Source of the DNA: Novosphingobium sp. SG919
Lineage (GTDB): Bacteria > Pseudomonadota > Alphaproteobacteria > Sphingomonadales > Sphingomonadaceae
Length of the DNA stretch: 64,000 nt
NCBI RefSeq assembly: GCF_012932495.1
Contig: NZ_JABCNG010000001.1
Coordinates: 1,922,001 to 1,986,000 of the forward strand
Direction of reading: 5' to 3'
The notes beneath the pieces were generated by a model. The model worked only from the letters and a program-made list of their open reading frames with translations, did no database searches and was not told the origin of the DNA. A program made the position numbers and the translations under genes. This document shows positions 18,083 through 27,339 of this stretch, in pieces. Each line of letters begins with the position of its first letter. The first letter of the stretch is position 1.

Positions 18083-19609
18083 TTACCCTTGGCGCGCTTC
18101 CCGCCATTGGGCAAGCCAGGCATCGATCCGGGGCCACGCCTCGGGCGCAAGGCGCAGCAGCAACTTGCTGCGCCGCGCCACCACGTCTTCAGCAGTCACG
18201 GCCCATTCGTGTTGCGCCAGATAGGCCAGTTCGGCGGCATGAAGCCCGCCGCCGAAATCCTCGCCAAGATCGGCAATGCTGTGTGCCTGGGCAAAAAGCT
18301 GCCGCGCATTCGTGCCGTATGCGCGCGCCCAGCGGGTAAGCAAGGCACGCGGCAGGCCCGGCCGCTCGCGGCAGAACGCGTCCACCAGTTCGCCGAAGCC
18401 CTCGGCGGGGAAGTCGCCTCCGGGCAGAGTGGCGCCGCCCGTCCATGCCGGGCCGGCCTGGGGAAATGCCGCTTCCAGCTTTTCCAGCGCATGCTCGGCC
18501 AGCTTGCGGTAGGTAGTGATCTTGCCGCCAAAGACGCTGAGCAATGGCGCCTGGCCCTCGCGCTGGTCCAGATCCAGCACGTAGTCGCGCGTCACCGCCG
18601 AAGCGTTGCTGGCCTTGTCGTCATAGAGCGGGCGGATGCCCGAATAGGTCCAGACGATATCGGCCTCGCCCACCGGGCGGGTGAAATGGCGGCGCACCAC
18701 ATCGAGCAGATAGTCGCGCTCCGTGGTGCTGATCGTGGCGCGGCCCGGCGCCTGGTCCCACACTTCGTCGGTGGTGCCGATCAGGGTGAAATCCTGCTCA
18801 TAAGGAATGGCAAAGACCACGCGTCGATCGTTGTTTTGCAACAGAAATGCGTGATCCCCGTCATAAAGGCGGGGCAAGACGATATGGCTGCCCTGAACCA
18901 GGCGCATGGCACGATCCTGCGGCGCGCCGGCAATCCGGCCAAGCACTTCGGCCACCCAAGGACCAGCGGCATTGACCAGGCCCCGCGCCTGCACCTGGCG
19001 CTGCTGCCCGTTGCTGTCACGGATCGTGGCAAGCCAATGGCCATCCTCGCGATGGGCCGCGAGAAGGCGGGTGCGCGTCAGCACGGTGGCACCGCGTGCG
19101 CGCGCATCCATGGCGTTAAGCACCACCAGGCGACTGTCTTCAACCCAGCAGTCGGAATAGACGAAAGCACGGCCCTTGACCGCGTCGACCAGTCCCTGCC
19201 CCAGCGGGCCGCGCGCAAGATCGACCGACCGGGTTGCGGGAAGACGCTTGCGCCCGCCCAGGTGATCGTAAAGCCACAAGCCCAGCCGCACCATCCAGGC
19301 CGGGCGCAGGGCCCCGCGCTGGGGCAGGACGAACGAAAGCGGCCAGATGATGTGCGGGGCCATGGCCCACAGCCGCTCGCGCTCCATCAAGGCCTCGCGC
19401 ACCAGACGGAATTCGCCGTATTCCAGATAGCGTAGGCCGCCATGCACCAGCTTGGTGCTGGCCGACGAGGTGTGGGCCGCGAGATCGTCCTGCTCCACGA
19501 GCAAGACCGAAAGGCCGCGCCCGGCAGCGTCGCGCGCAATGCCGGCGCCGTTGATACCGCCGCCAACGATCAGCAGGTCATACGAGTTCAGGAGCGGATC
19601 GCGCGTCAT
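18083..19609 (-). CDS. glpD: Aerobic glycerol-3-phosphate dehydrogenase
   Basis: 508-aa FAD enzyme oxidising sn-glycerol-3-phosphate to dihydroxyacetone phosphate at the inner membrane and passing electrons to quinone. The N-terminal dinucleotide fold G-G-G-I-N-G (16-21) is clear. A-S-T-K-L-V-H-G-G-L-R-Y-L-E is the FAD-binding signature of the family; S-G-I-R-P-L and G-G-K-I-T-T-Y-R-K are conserved C-terminal features. Two in-frame ATGs exist; the one at 19609 has AAGG at better spacing than 19615. With glpF and glpK on the opposite strand it completes glycerol dissimilation. Confidence 0.96.
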   Translation of the reverse strand: MTRDPLLNSYDLLIVGGGINGAGIARDAAGRGLSVLLVEQDDLAAHTSSASTKLVHGGLRYLEYGEFRLVREALMERERLWAMAPHIIWPLSFVLPQRGALRPAWMVRLGLWLYDHLGGRKRLPATRSVDLARGPLGQGLVDAVKGRAFVYSDCWVEDSRLVVLNAMDARARGATVLTRTRLLAAHREDGHWLATIRDSNGQQRQVQARGLVNAAGPWVAEVLGRIAGAPQDRAMRLVQGSHIVLPRLYDGDHAFLLQNNDRRVVFAIPYEQDFTLIGTTDEVWDQAPGRATISTTERDYLLDVVRRHFTRPVGEADIVWTYSGIRPLYDDKASNASAVTRDYVLDLDQREGQAPLLSVFGGKITTYRKLAEHALEKLEAAFPQAGPAWTGGATLPGGDFPAEGFGELVDAFCRERPGLPRALLTRWARAYGTNARQLFAQAHSIADLGEDFGGGLHAAELAYLAQHEWAVTAEDVVARRSKLLLRLAPEAWPRIDAWLAQWREARQG

Positions 19610-19685
19610 GGTCATGCCTTTGCCGCCTGCCACGCAGGCCATCGGTGGCAGGTTGATAACCGATTCCGGCGCGAAGATCGAGCAC

Positions 19686-19710
19686 TTTCGCGCCTTTTCG
19701 CACTTTTCCG
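19686..19710. promoter_or_regulatory. Repeated TTTCG half-sites upstream of glpD
   Basis: Three closely spaced copies of a TTT(T)(C)CG element (19686-19690, 19695-19700, 19704-19710), a pattern known for DeoR-type repressors. It lies about 80-100 bp upstream of glpD on its promoter side. Candidate GlpR binding region; the assignment is inferred. Confidence 0.4.
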
Positions 19711-19983
19711 AAATTCCACTGCGCGCGTTAGCGCACAAAGCCCCGCCACACCCACAATAGGAAATGTCTCGAAAACCCAATTTAAATTGCTGTTTTTATT
19801 GAATTATAGATATACTCTCATAAATTCCACCGCCTCAGCACCACGGTATAGATCGCGCCTCCAGCCCGGAAATGCGCGAAAACGAACTTTTCGTTTGACG
19901 CGCCGGTCAAAGCGATTACCACCTTGGATCGGTAACGATGGGCCTTGCAAAAACGGCCCGCTCAACCCGCACAGAGGATCGCC
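19711..19983. promoter_or_regulatory. AT-rich divergent glpD/glpF promoter region with palindromic operator
   Basis: No gene is visible. An AT-rich island (about 19765-19830) probably holds promoters. A perfect palindrome, AAACGAA-CTT-TTCGTTT, lies at 19880-19896, 88 bp before the glpF start. Its CGAAA/TTTCG half-sites are those expected for a GlpR operator. Together with the repeats near glpD it frames the region on both sides. Confidence 0.55.
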
Positions 19984-20772
19984 ATGAGCCCGCGCAAACG
20001 CCTGGTCGGAGAGTTGCTGTCCGAATTCATTGCGGTGATGATCATCATCACGCTGGGCGATTCAGCAGCAGCGATGATCACGCTCTATGACCCGAGCCCA
20101 TATGCCACCGCCTATTGGGGCGTGTGCATCGCTTGGGGCCTCGCCGTTACGCTGGCGATCTATGTCACGGGCGCCGTTTCGGGCACGCATGCCAACCCGG
20201 CGGTCACTCTGGCGCTCGTGCTGTTCCGCGGGTTCGAGGCGCGCAAAGCCCCGCTCTATATCGCGGCCCAGATCGCCGGCGGCTTTGCCGGCGCGGTGCT
20301 GGTCTACCAGTTGTTCCAGCCGGTGATCGACCATTACAACGCCGTCCACGGGCTGACCCGCAGCGCGGGCGGCGCGGCCGGCGTGTTCTTTACCCACCCC
20401 GGCCAATTCATTACGCCGTTTCACGCCTTCTGGGATGAAGTCATCCTGACCGCGATCCTGCTGCTCGGGATTTTTGCCATCACCGACCAGGCCAATACCC
20501 AGGCGCCGATGGCCAATTCCGGGGCGCTGGCGATCGGCTTGCTGGTGGCGTGCATTGGCGCCTGCGGCGGTTTCCTTGAAGCCTGGCCGCTCAACCCGGC
20601 ACGTGACCTGGGGCCACGCCTGTTCTGCTTCGTCGCCGGCTGGGGGCCGGCCGCCTTCCCCGCGCCAGACAACTATTGGTGGATACCGATCGCGGCGCCC
20701 ACGTTGGGCGGGATCATCGGTGCCGGGCTCTATCAGGCCGCGATCCGCCCATTCCTGCCAGCCTCGGCCTGA
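19984..20772 (+). CDS. glpF: Glycerol uptake facilitator (aquaglyceroporin)
   Basis: 262-aa inner-membrane channel with six hydrophobic helices and both NPA loops: N71-P-A in G-T-H-A-N-P-A-V-T and N204-P-A-R-D208. The Asp after the second loop is the mark of glycerol-conducting members. The ATG at 19984 is preceded by AGAGGA. It is followed 50 bp later by glycerol kinase and preceded by the presumed GlpR operator, so the pair is the uptake half of the glycerol regulon. Confidence 0.96.
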   Translation: MSPRKRLVGELLSEFIAVMIIITLGDSAAAMITLYDPSPYATAYWGVCIAWGLAVTLAIYVTGAVSGTHANPAVTLALVLFRGFEARKAPLYIAAQIAGGFAGAVLVYQLFQPVIDHYNAVHGLTRSAGGAAGVFFTHPGQFITPFHAFWDEVILTAILLLGIFAITDQANTQAPMANSGALAIGLLVACIGACGGFLEAWPLNPARDLGPRLFCFVAGWGPAAFPAPDNYWWIPIAAPTLGGIIGAGLYQAAIRPFLPASA

Positions 20773-20822
20773 CCCTTCCCCGCCTTTCGTGCCGATCGAG
20801 GCGCCTCACAGGACAAGACCCC

Positions 20823-22331
20823 ATGACCCAACCCCGCCATATCCTTGCGATCGACCAAGGCACCACGTCGACCCGCTGCATCGTGTTCGATGCCGATGCC
20901 CGCGCCTGCGCGACCAGCCAGCGCGAATTTCCCCAGCATTACCCGCAGGCCGGCTGGGTCGAGCATGATCCCGAGGACATCTGGCGCGACACGGTGGAGA
21001 CCGCGCGCGAAGCGATTGCGCAAAGCGGGCTGAAAGCGGCCGATATTGCCGGCATCGGCATCGCCAACCAGCGCGAAACCGTGGTGATCTGGAACCGCGA
21101 GACGGGCCGTCCGGTCTACAACGCGGTGGTCTGGCAGGATCGCCGCACGGCCGCGGCCTGCCAGGCGCTCAAGGACCAGGGGCTGGAAGACATGGTGCGC
21201 AGCCGCACCGGCCTGCTGCTCGACCCCTATTTTTCGGGCACCAAGGCGGCCTGGATTCTCGACAACGTGCCCGGCGCGCGCGCCGATGCCGACGCCGGCC
21301 GCCTGGCGATGGGCACGATCGACTGTTTCCTGCTGTGGCGGCTGACCGGCGGCGCCGTGCACGCCACCGATATCACCAACGCCTCGCGCACGCTGCTGTT
21401 CGACATCCACCGCCAGCAGTGGGACGAAGAACTGTGCCAGCTGCTGCGCGTGCCGATGGCGATCCTGCCGCAAGTGACCGACAACAGCGGCATCTTTGGC
21501 CATACCGCGCCCGATCTGTTCGACACGTCCATTCCGATCGCGGGGTTGGTGGGCGATCAGCAGGCGGCGCTGTTCGGCCAGGCCTGCTTCGAGCGGGGCA
21601 TGGCCAAGTCCACCTATGGCACGGGCTGCTTCATGCTGCTCAACACCGGTGAAACCGCGCCGGTATCGCAAAACCGCTTGCTCACGACGCCGGCCTATCG
21701 GCTGGGCGGCAAGACGACCTATGCGCTCGAAGGGTCGATCTTCGTGGCCGGCGCGGCGATCAAGTGGCTGCGCGATGGGCTAGGCATCATCACCCATGCC
21801 CGCGAAACCAACGACATGGCCACCCGCGTGCCCGACAGCCATGGCATCTACATGGTGCCAGCGTTTGTCGGCCTGGGTGCGCCGCATTGGGACCCTGACG
21901 CGCGCGGCGCAATCCATGGGCTGACGCTGGATGCCACGCCCGCCCATCTTGCGCGCGCCGCGCTCGAAGCGGTCGCCTATCAATCGTGGGACCTGCTTGA
22001 AGCGATGGCGCGCGACAGCGGCGCAGTGCCGGCCGCCATGCGCGTGGACGGCGGGATGACGGCCAACGACTGGTTGTGCCAGTTTCTGGCAGACATGCTG
22101 CAAGTGCCGGTGGAACGCCCCCACAACCTGGAAACCACGGCGCTGGGCGCCGCGTTCCACGCCGGCCTGGCGACCGGGGTGTGGAGCGGGCTTGCCGATC
22201 TTTCCCGCACCTGGACCGGGCGAGACGTACAGCGCCCGGCCATGCCCGCAGCGCACCGCCAGCCCTTGATCGATGGCTGGCGCAACGCCCTGCGCCGCAC
22301 GTTGACCCGTCCGGCCGACGTTCCGGCCTGA
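20823..22331 (+). CDS. glpK: Glycerol kinase
   Basis: 502-aa FGGY-family kinase making sn-glycerol-3-phosphate from glycerol and [11 protein letters not shown] at 11-18 is the phosphate-binding loop. N-Q-R-E-T and W-Q-D-R-R are the glycerol-binding segments, and [11 protein letters not shown] and V-D-G-G-M-T-A-N-D are conserved. Length is standard. The ATG at 20823 follows AGGAC. Second gene of glpFK, ending in a strong hairpin terminator. Its product would be the GlpR inducer and GlpD substrate. Confidence 0.97.
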   Translation: MTQPRHILAIDQGTTSTRCIVFDADARACATSQREFPQHYPQAGWVEHDPEDIWRDTVETAREAIAQSGLKAADIAGIGIANQRETVVIWNRETGRPVYNAVVWQDRRTAAACQALKDQGLEDMVRSRTGLLLDPYFSGTKAAWILDNVPGARADADAGRLAMGTIDCFLLWRLTGGAVHATDITNASRTLLFDIHRQQWDEELCQLLRVPMAILPQVTDNSGIFGHTAPDLFDTSIPIAGLVGDQQAALFGQACFERGMAKSTYGTGCFMLLNTGETAPVSQNRLLTTPAYRLGGKTTYALEGSIFVAGAAIKWLRDGLGIITHARETNDMATRVPDSHGIYMVPAFVGLGAPHWDPDARGAIHGLTLDATPAHLARAALEAVAYQSWDLLEAMARDSGAVPAAMRVDGGMTANDWLCQFLADMLQVPVERPHNLETTALGAAFHAGLATGVWSGLADLSRTWTGRDVQRPAMPAAHRQPLIDGWRNALRRTLTRPADVPA

Positions 22332-22349
22332 TCGCCGGGCAAGAATCAG

Positions 22350-22396
22350 GCCCACGATGCGCCCGGCATGCAGTGCTGCCGGGGCGCATCGTGGGC
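22350..22396 (+). terminator. Hairpin terminator after glpK
   Basis: Arms of 19 and 20 bases (22350-22368 and 22377-22396) are complementary with a single bulge and an 8-base loop. Only two T bases follow, so the hairpin rather than a T-tract is the main evidence. Confidence 0.7.
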
Positions 22397-22529
22397 TTAT
22401 CCGCAATCTGTACACCTAACTCGGCACCCGTCCCGGCTCTAGAGTCTGGCGATCGACTGTCTGCATGCCGCCTCGCGGCTGCGACGGCCCGCGCATCGTA
22501 TCCAGATTTCGCAAGGGGAGCCAAAACCA

Positions 22530-23726
22530 ATGACCGTCGCTGGACGCCAAGCCGGCACGCTGCAGGGCATCTTGCTCCTGCTGCCCATCACCATGGCGGT
22601 GATGGGCCTGATCGTGCTCGTCCCGGTGCTGCCGCAGATCATGGCGCACTATCACGCGGTACCCGGGGTCGAATACCTGGTCCCGCTCATGCTCACGCTG
22701 CCGGCGCTTTGCGTGGCGCTGCTGTCGCCGGTGGCGGGGGTCGTCGTCGACTTCTTCGGCCGGCGCAAGACCTGCATCGGCGCGCTCGTCGTCTATTCCG
22801 TGGTAGGGATGGTGCCGATCTTCGTCGAAAGCCTGATGACGATCATCGCCAGCCGCGTGGTGCTCGGCGCGATGGAAGCGCTGATCGTGATTTCCAGCAC
22901 CACGCTGATCGGCGACTATTTCCACGGGCGCGAGCGCGAGAAATGGCTGGCCAACCAGACTGCGGTTGCCTCGGTCGCGTCGATCGTGCTGGCGCTGCTT
23001 GGCGGGGCATTGGGCAGCTTTGGCTGGCGCGGTGCGTTCGCCGCCTATGGCGTCTCGATCGTCTTCGCCCTCGCCCTGGTGATCTGGACCTGGGAACCGA
23101 GCCGCAACGACGAGCCGGCTGCAGAAGCCGCAGCGCCGGGCGTGCGCTTTCCCTGGAAAGCGATCGTGCCGATCTCGCTGCTGGCGATCTTTGGCGGGAC
23201 GATGTTCTTCACCATGCAGATCCAGGTGAGCGCGATGCTCAGCGAATACCACGGGGTGACGTCGGCCAGCGCGCTCGGCTTGTTCAGCGGGTTGGCCGGG
23301 CTGTCCGTGGCCGCCGGAACGCTGCTTTATCGCCGCTTCACCGCGCGGCTTGCGCCGGCGACGCAATTGCTGACCGCCTTTGGCCTGCTCGGCGTGTCCT
23401 ACGTGCTGATGAACCATGCCCCGGCCACCGGCGCGTTCACGCTGTGGCTGGTCGTCAACCAGGTCGGCTCGGGCATGTTGCTGCCGGCGCTGGTGGTGCT
23501 GGCGATGGGCAGCCTGCCGTTCGAAGTGCGCGGCCGCGGCACGGGCCTGTTCATGAGCGGGTGGTGGATCGGCCAGCCGCTGAGCACCCAGGCCATTGCC
23601 TTCATGCGCGGGTATCACGATGGAAGCCTGCCGGCCGCGCTGCAAACGCTCGGCCTGCTTTGCCTTGGCGCCGCAGCGCTGGCACTGGTGAGCCAGTTGC
23701 GCAGCCGCGCGCGCGCAGCAGCCTGA
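22530..23726 (+). CDS. MFS transporter
   Basis: 398-aa inner-membrane transporter of the major facilitator superfamily with about 12 hydrophobic segments. The loop between helices 2 and 3 has the signature (V-V-D-F-F-G-R-R-K), and a second short G-R-G-T-G-L motif lies in the C-terminal half. The ATG at 22530 follows AGGGGAG. It is separated from glpK by a terminator, so it is probably not a glycerol gene. Substrate unknown; the nearby aromatic-catabolism genes make an organic acid or drug-like compound possible. The promoter region carries a 12-mer also seen upstream of the FAH gene at 56.5 kb. Confidence 0.88.
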   Translation: MTVAGRQAGTLQGILLLLPITMAVMGLIVLVPVLPQIMAHYHAVPGVEYLVPLMLTLPALCVALLSPVAGVVVDFFGRRKTCIGALVVYSVVGMVPIFVESLMTIIASRVVLGAMEALIVISSTTLIGDYFHGREREKWLANQTAVASVASIVLALLGGALGSFGWRGAFAAYGVSIVFALALVIWTWEPSRNDEPAAEAAAPGVRFPWKAIVPISLLAIFGGTMFFTMQIQVSAMLSEYHGVTSASALGLFSGLAGLSVAAGTLLYRRFTARLAPATQLLTAFGLLGVSYVLMNHAPATGAFTLWLVVNQVGSGMLLPALVVLAMGSLPFEVRGRGTGLFMSGWWIGQPLSTQAIAFMRGYHDGSLPAALQTLGLLCLGAAALALVSQLRSRARAAA

Positions 23727-23741
23727 TCCCGCAGTTCGAAC

Positions 23742-23767
23742 TTGGGGCCGGCCAGACCCGGCCGGCC
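23742..23767. terminator. Bidirectional hairpin between converging genes
   Basis: Perfect 9-base arms GGGGCCGGC (23742-23750) and GCCGGCCCC (23759-23767) with an 8-base loop, between the converging MFS and SnoaL-like genes. Confidence 0.6.
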
Positions 23768-23774
23768 CCACGTT

Positions 23775-24308
23775 TCAGCCAGCGGAATGCCAGGGTTCCA
23801 GGATTTCAGGCGGGGGACCGTCCACCGCGGCAATCTGCCCGGCGGCATTGAGGGAATAGAGCAGGCACCCGCGGATAACCTGGCGCTCCCCCGCGCGCAA
23901 CGCGCGGCCGAACAGGCCATGATCGTCACAATCGCGAATGCAGCGGATTTCGCTGCGCACTTGCGCAGCCGCACCTTGGGTGTCTGCACAGAAGAACAGC
24001 ACGTCCAGCCGTTCGCGCACGAAAGGCTGCTGCCGCTGATAGAATGCGCGAACGTCCGCCCTGCCACGGATCCCCATGACGAAGCGGACGTCGTCGGCAT
24101 AGTAATCGACGAAGCGCAGGTCGCCCGCGTTCATCAGCGCGATATAGCGGGCGTAGGCGGCACGATCGAAGCGGCCCCGGGACGGCCGGCCGGGTGATTG
24201 AGAGGACTCACCCGCAGCCACCCCGGGGCCTGCCCCAAGGGCCACGCCCAATCCCGCCGCGAGCACGGTGCGGCGGTTCGGCGCAGGCCCCCGGAGCCGG
24301 TCTTTCAT
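23775..24308 (-). CDS. Exported SnoaL/NTF2-like protein
   Basis: 177 aa. Residues 12-32 look like a Tat signal (N-R-R-T-V-L-A-A-G-L-G). The rest is a small NTF2/SnoaL cone fold (DRAAYARYIALMNAGDLRFV, DYYADDVRF). The fold hosts isomerases, cyclases, dehydratases and pure binding proteins, so the reaction cannot be stated. Starts 10 bp after the SDR stop, with a GGGG ribosome-binding site, so it is the last gene of the VOC - SDR - SnoaL unit. A periplasmic SnoaL protein beside cytosolic catabolic enzymes is notable and recurs at 41.1 and 54.1 kb. Confidence 0.75.
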   Translation of the reverse strand: MKDRLRGPAPNRRTVLAAGLGVALGAGPGVAAGESSQSPGRPSRGRFDRAAYARYIALMNAGDLRFVDYYADDVRFVMGIRGRADVRAFYQRQQPFVRERLDVLFFCADTQGAAAQVRSEIRCIRDCDDHGLFGRALRAGERQVIRGCLLYSLNAAGQIAAVDGPPPEILEPWHSAG

Positions 24309-24318
24309 TAGCGCCCCT

Positions 24319-25143
24319 TCAACCCTGTCCGGTAAGGTGCAGGGCGATCTTTTCGAGCGGGGCAAGCGCTTCGAGGATCGGTGGCAGGATCGGCACGACT
24401 TCTGCCCCCGCAAGGTAGCGCAGGCGCGGGTCGGGATCGGTGGCCGCAGCGATCGCAGCCTGGACCACCGGGGTTAGGTCTTCGGGTGCCTTGGCTTCCA
24501 GCGCGTCGAAATTGGCGTTGAAGCGCGCGCCGGTCTCGGCATAAGGCGCGCTCGGTTCCCGATCGAGGGACTTGGCGGGCAGCGCGGTCTTGAACGGCCC
24601 CGGCATCACGCTGACCACGCGCACGCCAAAGCTGCGCGCCTCTGCATTGAGCGCCGCCGTGGCGGTATCGAACGCGTGCTTGCTGGCGCAATAGGCCGCC
24701 ATGAACGGCGTTTTCATGATCGCCGCAACCGACGTGACGTTGACGATACGCCCGCTGCGCTGCGCGCGCATGATCGGCAGCACCTGGCGGACCAGTTCGA
24801 GCGGCCCGAACAGGTTGGTGTCGAACATTGCGCGCCATTGGCTGTCGGGCGTGTCTTCCACCGCCCCCCGCGCGCCAACGCCCGCGTTGTTCACCAGCAG
24901 GTCGATGCGTCCGAACCGCGACAGCGCGAGCTGGACGACCTCCTGGCGCTGGCGCGCATCGGTCACGTCGAGCGGCGCCAGCACGATATCGGCCGGCCGT
25001 TGCACGGCAAGTTCCAGCAGGCGCGCGGGCGCCGCTTCGGGCCGTCGCATGGTGGCCACGACCTGGTAGCCCTGTTCGGCGAATGCCAGGGCCATGGCCT
25101 CGCCAAAGCCCGAACTGCACCCGGTGATCAGTGCGACTGGCAT
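24319..25143 (-). CDS. Short-chain dehydrogenase/reductase (classical SDR)
   Basis: 274-aa NAD(P)-dependent oxidoreductase. T-G-C-S-S-G-F-G (7-14) is the cofactor motif, N-N-A-G the structural motif, and the catalytic set is Ser (VTSVAAI), Tyr-x3-Lys (A-Y-C-A-S-K). Arg residues in M-R-R-P after beta-2 suggest NADP preference. The ATG at 25143 follows AGGA; an upstream in-frame start at 25179 is less likely. Between a VOC dioxygenase and a SnoaL-like protein, it probably acts on a hydroxyl or keto group in the same catabolic route. Confidence 0.9.
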   Translation of the reverse strand: MPVALITGCSSGFGEAMALAFAEQGYQVVATMRRPEAAPARLLELAVQRPADIVLAPLDVTDARQRQEVVQLALSRFGRIDLLVNNAGVGARGAVEDTPDSQWRAMFDTNLFGPLELVRQVLPIMRAQRSGRIVNVTSVAAIMKTPFMAAYCASKHAFDTATAALNAEARSFGVRVVSVMPGPFKTALPAKSLDREPSAPYAETGARFNANFDALEAKAPEDLTPVVQAAIAAATDPDPRLRYLAGAEVVPILPPILEALAPLEKIALHLTGQG

Positions 25144-25198
25144 TGCAATTCCTCTCGTTTGGCCGGGATCGACGCTCAACGGCGCGCCCGACGCGTTG

Positions 25199-26149
25199 TT
25201 ACTTCATCAGTTCCTTGATCACCGGATTGGGCGGCCCCCACTGCCCGCCGAGCAGTTCTTCCAGCCCGGCGATGCCGCCGCCATCGGCCGCACGCAGCTG
25301 GTCGCCGTCGGTCCAGTGCTCGATCTCGTGGCCCCAGGGATCGTTCCAGTAATCAAACACCTGGCTGCCCAGGATATGACGCCCAACGCCCCAGTGCGAA
25401 TGCCACCCGGCCTGCATCAGGTAATCATGACCGGCCATCAGGTCGTCGACATCGGCCACTTCGAAGGCCGAATGCATGAACTGCGGCGGCGCGCCGGGGC
25501 GGCAGAACAGGAACACCGTGTGATGGTCGCAAGGCTCGTCGCCGCGATCGGCCCGCATGAAAGCGCCGATCGCCACGCCCGGCTCGGGCTGGATTTCGTC
25601 AGACGTCACGAAGCCAAAGCGAGTCTTGTACCACTCTTCCGAGCGGCGGAAGTCCGACACCCCGAACACGCAATGCCCCAGGCGCATGACATGCGATGGC
25701 CCCTGGCGCACCCGGCGGAACCGCCCAACGCGCGGATATTCCCCGGCGTGGTTCCAGGCATCGGGATAGGGCACCCGGCGATCGACCGGCGGCAGGGCTT
25801 CCTGTTCGGCCACGGCCTCGATGCAGAAACCGTCGGGATCGGTCAGGCGCACCACCAACCCGCCCCCCGGCGCGTCGAGCGGTTCAACCTCAAGGCCGTC
25901 ATGCGCCGCCAGCGCTTCAAGATCGGCGCGATCGCGCACCCAGATACCAAGGGCGGCAAAGCCGGGCTCCCCGCGCTCGGTGGCATGAAGGAACGGTGCG
26001 CGCCCGGTGCCGCGCATGAACAGGCGATCGGGTTCCTGCTCGGCCACCGAATCCGCCATGCCGAAATCGAGCAGGAACGCCCGCATCCTGTCGAGGTCGG
26101 GCGCGCGAAAGCGCACATAGGCGACGTCGTAGGCTTTGGCGATGCTCAT
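25199..26149 (-). CDS. Two-domain VOC extradiol-dioxygenase-like protein
   Basis: 316 aa with two vicinal-oxygen-chelate modules (about 6-120 and 152-285). The C-terminal module holds a likely metal triad: His159 (R-L-G-H-C), His226 (F-M-H-S), and Glu277 (D-P-W-G-H-E-I-E), as in type I extradiol catechol dioxygenases that cut aromatic rings using Fe(II). The N-terminal module lacks the triad, as usual. The exact catechol is unknown. First gene of a minus-strand VOC - SDR - SnoaL unit, with a palindromic operator 117 bp upstream. Could alternatively be a non-oxygenase VOC protein, but size and triad favour dioxygenase. Confidence 0.85.
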   Translation of the reverse strand: MSIAKAYDVAYVRFRAPDLDRMRAFLLDFGMADSVAEQEPDRLFMRGTGRAPFLHATERGEPGFAALGIWVRDRADLEALAAHDGLEVEPLDAPGGGLVVRLTDPDGFCIEAVAEQEALPPVDRRVPYPDAWNHAGEYPRVGRFRRVRQGPSHVMRLGHCVFGVSDFRRSEEWYKTRFGFVTSDEIQPEPGVAIGAFMRADRGDEPCDHHTVFLFCRPGAPPQFMHSAFEVADVDDLMAGHDYLMQAGWHSHWGVGRHILGSQVFDYWNDPWGHEIEHWTDGDQLRAADGGGIAGLEELLGGQWGPPNPVIKELMK

Positions 26150-26250
26150 GATATCTCGCTCCGCGATGGGCCGGCCGAGACCCCGCGATCGGGCGGCGGG
26201 CCAGGGATTGCCCGGCTGACGGTGTCCGCGCCGGACTTCAAGTTAATTAA

Positions 26251-26282
26251 ACTATATAGTCATTTTTGACCAATTCGGTCAA
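26251..26282 (-). promoter_or_regulatory. Shared promoter-operator, copy A
   Basis: On the minus strand, TTGACC-GAATT-GGTCAA is a perfect palindrome (26266-26282), followed by the element TGACT (26258-26262 region) and then TATATAGT. TTGACC may be the -35 box, with a -10 like TATATA 18 bases on. The same arrangement and spacing occur at copies B (46.3 kb) and C (47.5 kb). It faces the VOC gene. Confidence 0.65.
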
Positions 26283-26388
26283 TACGCCATTGGCGGTGCG
26301 TCCCCCCGAATGCACCGCCAATGGGTTTCTGCCTGCGTCCGCACCTGCCGGGGTGCGCATGGCGCGTGCGGGCCACAGGCAGAACCGG

Positions 26389-27231
26389 TCAATCCGGAGT
26401 ACAAACGCCTTCGATATGGCCAAGGCCGGCGATCTCGCAGCGGCAAACATCGCCGGGCGAGAACATCGCCTGCGGACGCCGGGCCCAGCCCACGCCGCCA
26501 GGTGTGCCAGTGAAGATGATATCGCCCGGCTCCAGCGTCATCGCCTGCGACAGATACTCGATCTGCGCCCACACATCGAACACCAGGTTGCCGGTGTTGG
26601 ACGATTGGCGCACTTCGCCATTCACCGTGCAGGTGATCGCGGCCCCATGGGGATCGGGCATCTCGTCGGCCAGGGTAATCCACGGACCGAACGGCGAATG
26701 CCCGTCGAACGACTTGGCAACAGACCATTGCGGGGAATGGCCCTGCCAGTCGCGGACGCTCACATCGTTGCCAACGCAATAGCCAAAGACGGCAGCAGGT
26801 GCGTCTTGGCGGCTGATGTTGCGCCCGCCCTTGCCGATCACCGCGACCAGCTCCACTTCATAGTCGACGCTGTCGGGCGACGCCTTGGGCAGCGGGATCG
26901 GGTCGAACGGGCCCGAGGTCGAGCTCGACGCCTTGAGAAACCACATCTGCTGTTCGGGCCGCGGACGGCCGGACTCGGCAATGTGGTCGGCATAGTTGAG
27001 ACCGATGGCGAGGATCTTGCCAGGACGGCGGATCGGCGCGAGCAGGCGCACCGTGTCGAGCACGATCCACCCCGTTTCCGAAGCCTCTAGCGCGCGCAGG
27101 CGATCCTGCCAGGCGTCGAACCCGGCGATCAGGTCGATCATGGCCGGTGCCCCGGGAACGGGCAGGATCGCCCCGTCCTTGACGATGCCCACCTGTTCGG
27201 CGCCGCCGGCCTCGAATGTTGCGAGTTTCAC
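26389..27231 (-). CDS. FAH-family hydrolase (fumarylacetoacetate hydrolase-like)
   Basis: 280-aa protein with a short N-terminal domain and the mixed-beta FAH catalytic fold (about 70-275). The metal-binding E-x-E is in V-D-Y-E-V-E-L and the downstream Asp in G-N-D-V-S-V-R-D-W; the C-terminal F-T-G-T-P-G-G-V-G is typical. Family members cleave C-C bonds in acylpyruvates or decarboxylate/hydrate oxo acids after aromatic ring fission. It follows the TonB receptor by 108 bp. A paralogue at 31.2 kb belongs to an aldehyde-dehydrogenase unit. Confidence 0.9.
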   Translation of the reverse strand: MKLATFEAGGAEQVGIVKDGAILPVPGAPAMIDLIAGFDAWQDRLRALEASETGWIVLDTVRLLAPIRRPGKILAIGLNYADHIAESGRPRPEQQMWFLKASSSTSGPFDPIPLPKASPDSVDYEVELVAVIGKGGRNISRQDAPAAVFGYCVGNDVSVRDWQGHSPQWSVAKSFDGHSPFGPWITLADEMPDPHGAAITCTVNGEVRQSSNTGNLVFDVWAQIEYLSQAMTLEPGDIIFTGTPGGVGWARRPQAMFSPGDVCRCEIAGLGHIEGVCTPD

Positions 27232-27257
27232 TCTGGTCTATCCCTCTGCTCGAACCA

Positions 27258-27284
27258 GCCGCGACACGCACCACGCGTCGCGGC
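27258..27284. terminator. Hairpin downstream of the TonB receptor gene
   Basis: Perfect 8-base arms GCCGCGAC (27258-27265) and GTCGCGGC (27277-27284), no T-tract. May partly end receptor transcription before the FAH gene. Confidence 0.4.
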
Positions 27285-27339
27285 GGCTTGCCTGTTTCAT
27301 TGCCCTTTCAGCGCGGGCGATGTTAGGTGCCTCAATCGG

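Noticed and set aside
17681..19435. Plus-strand open frame opposite glpD/glpR
   Set aside because: Antisense shadow; glpD is unmistakable.
22076..23851. Arg-rich plus-strand open frame spanning glpK end and MFS gene
   Set aside because: Out of frame with two clear genes and crosses a terminator.
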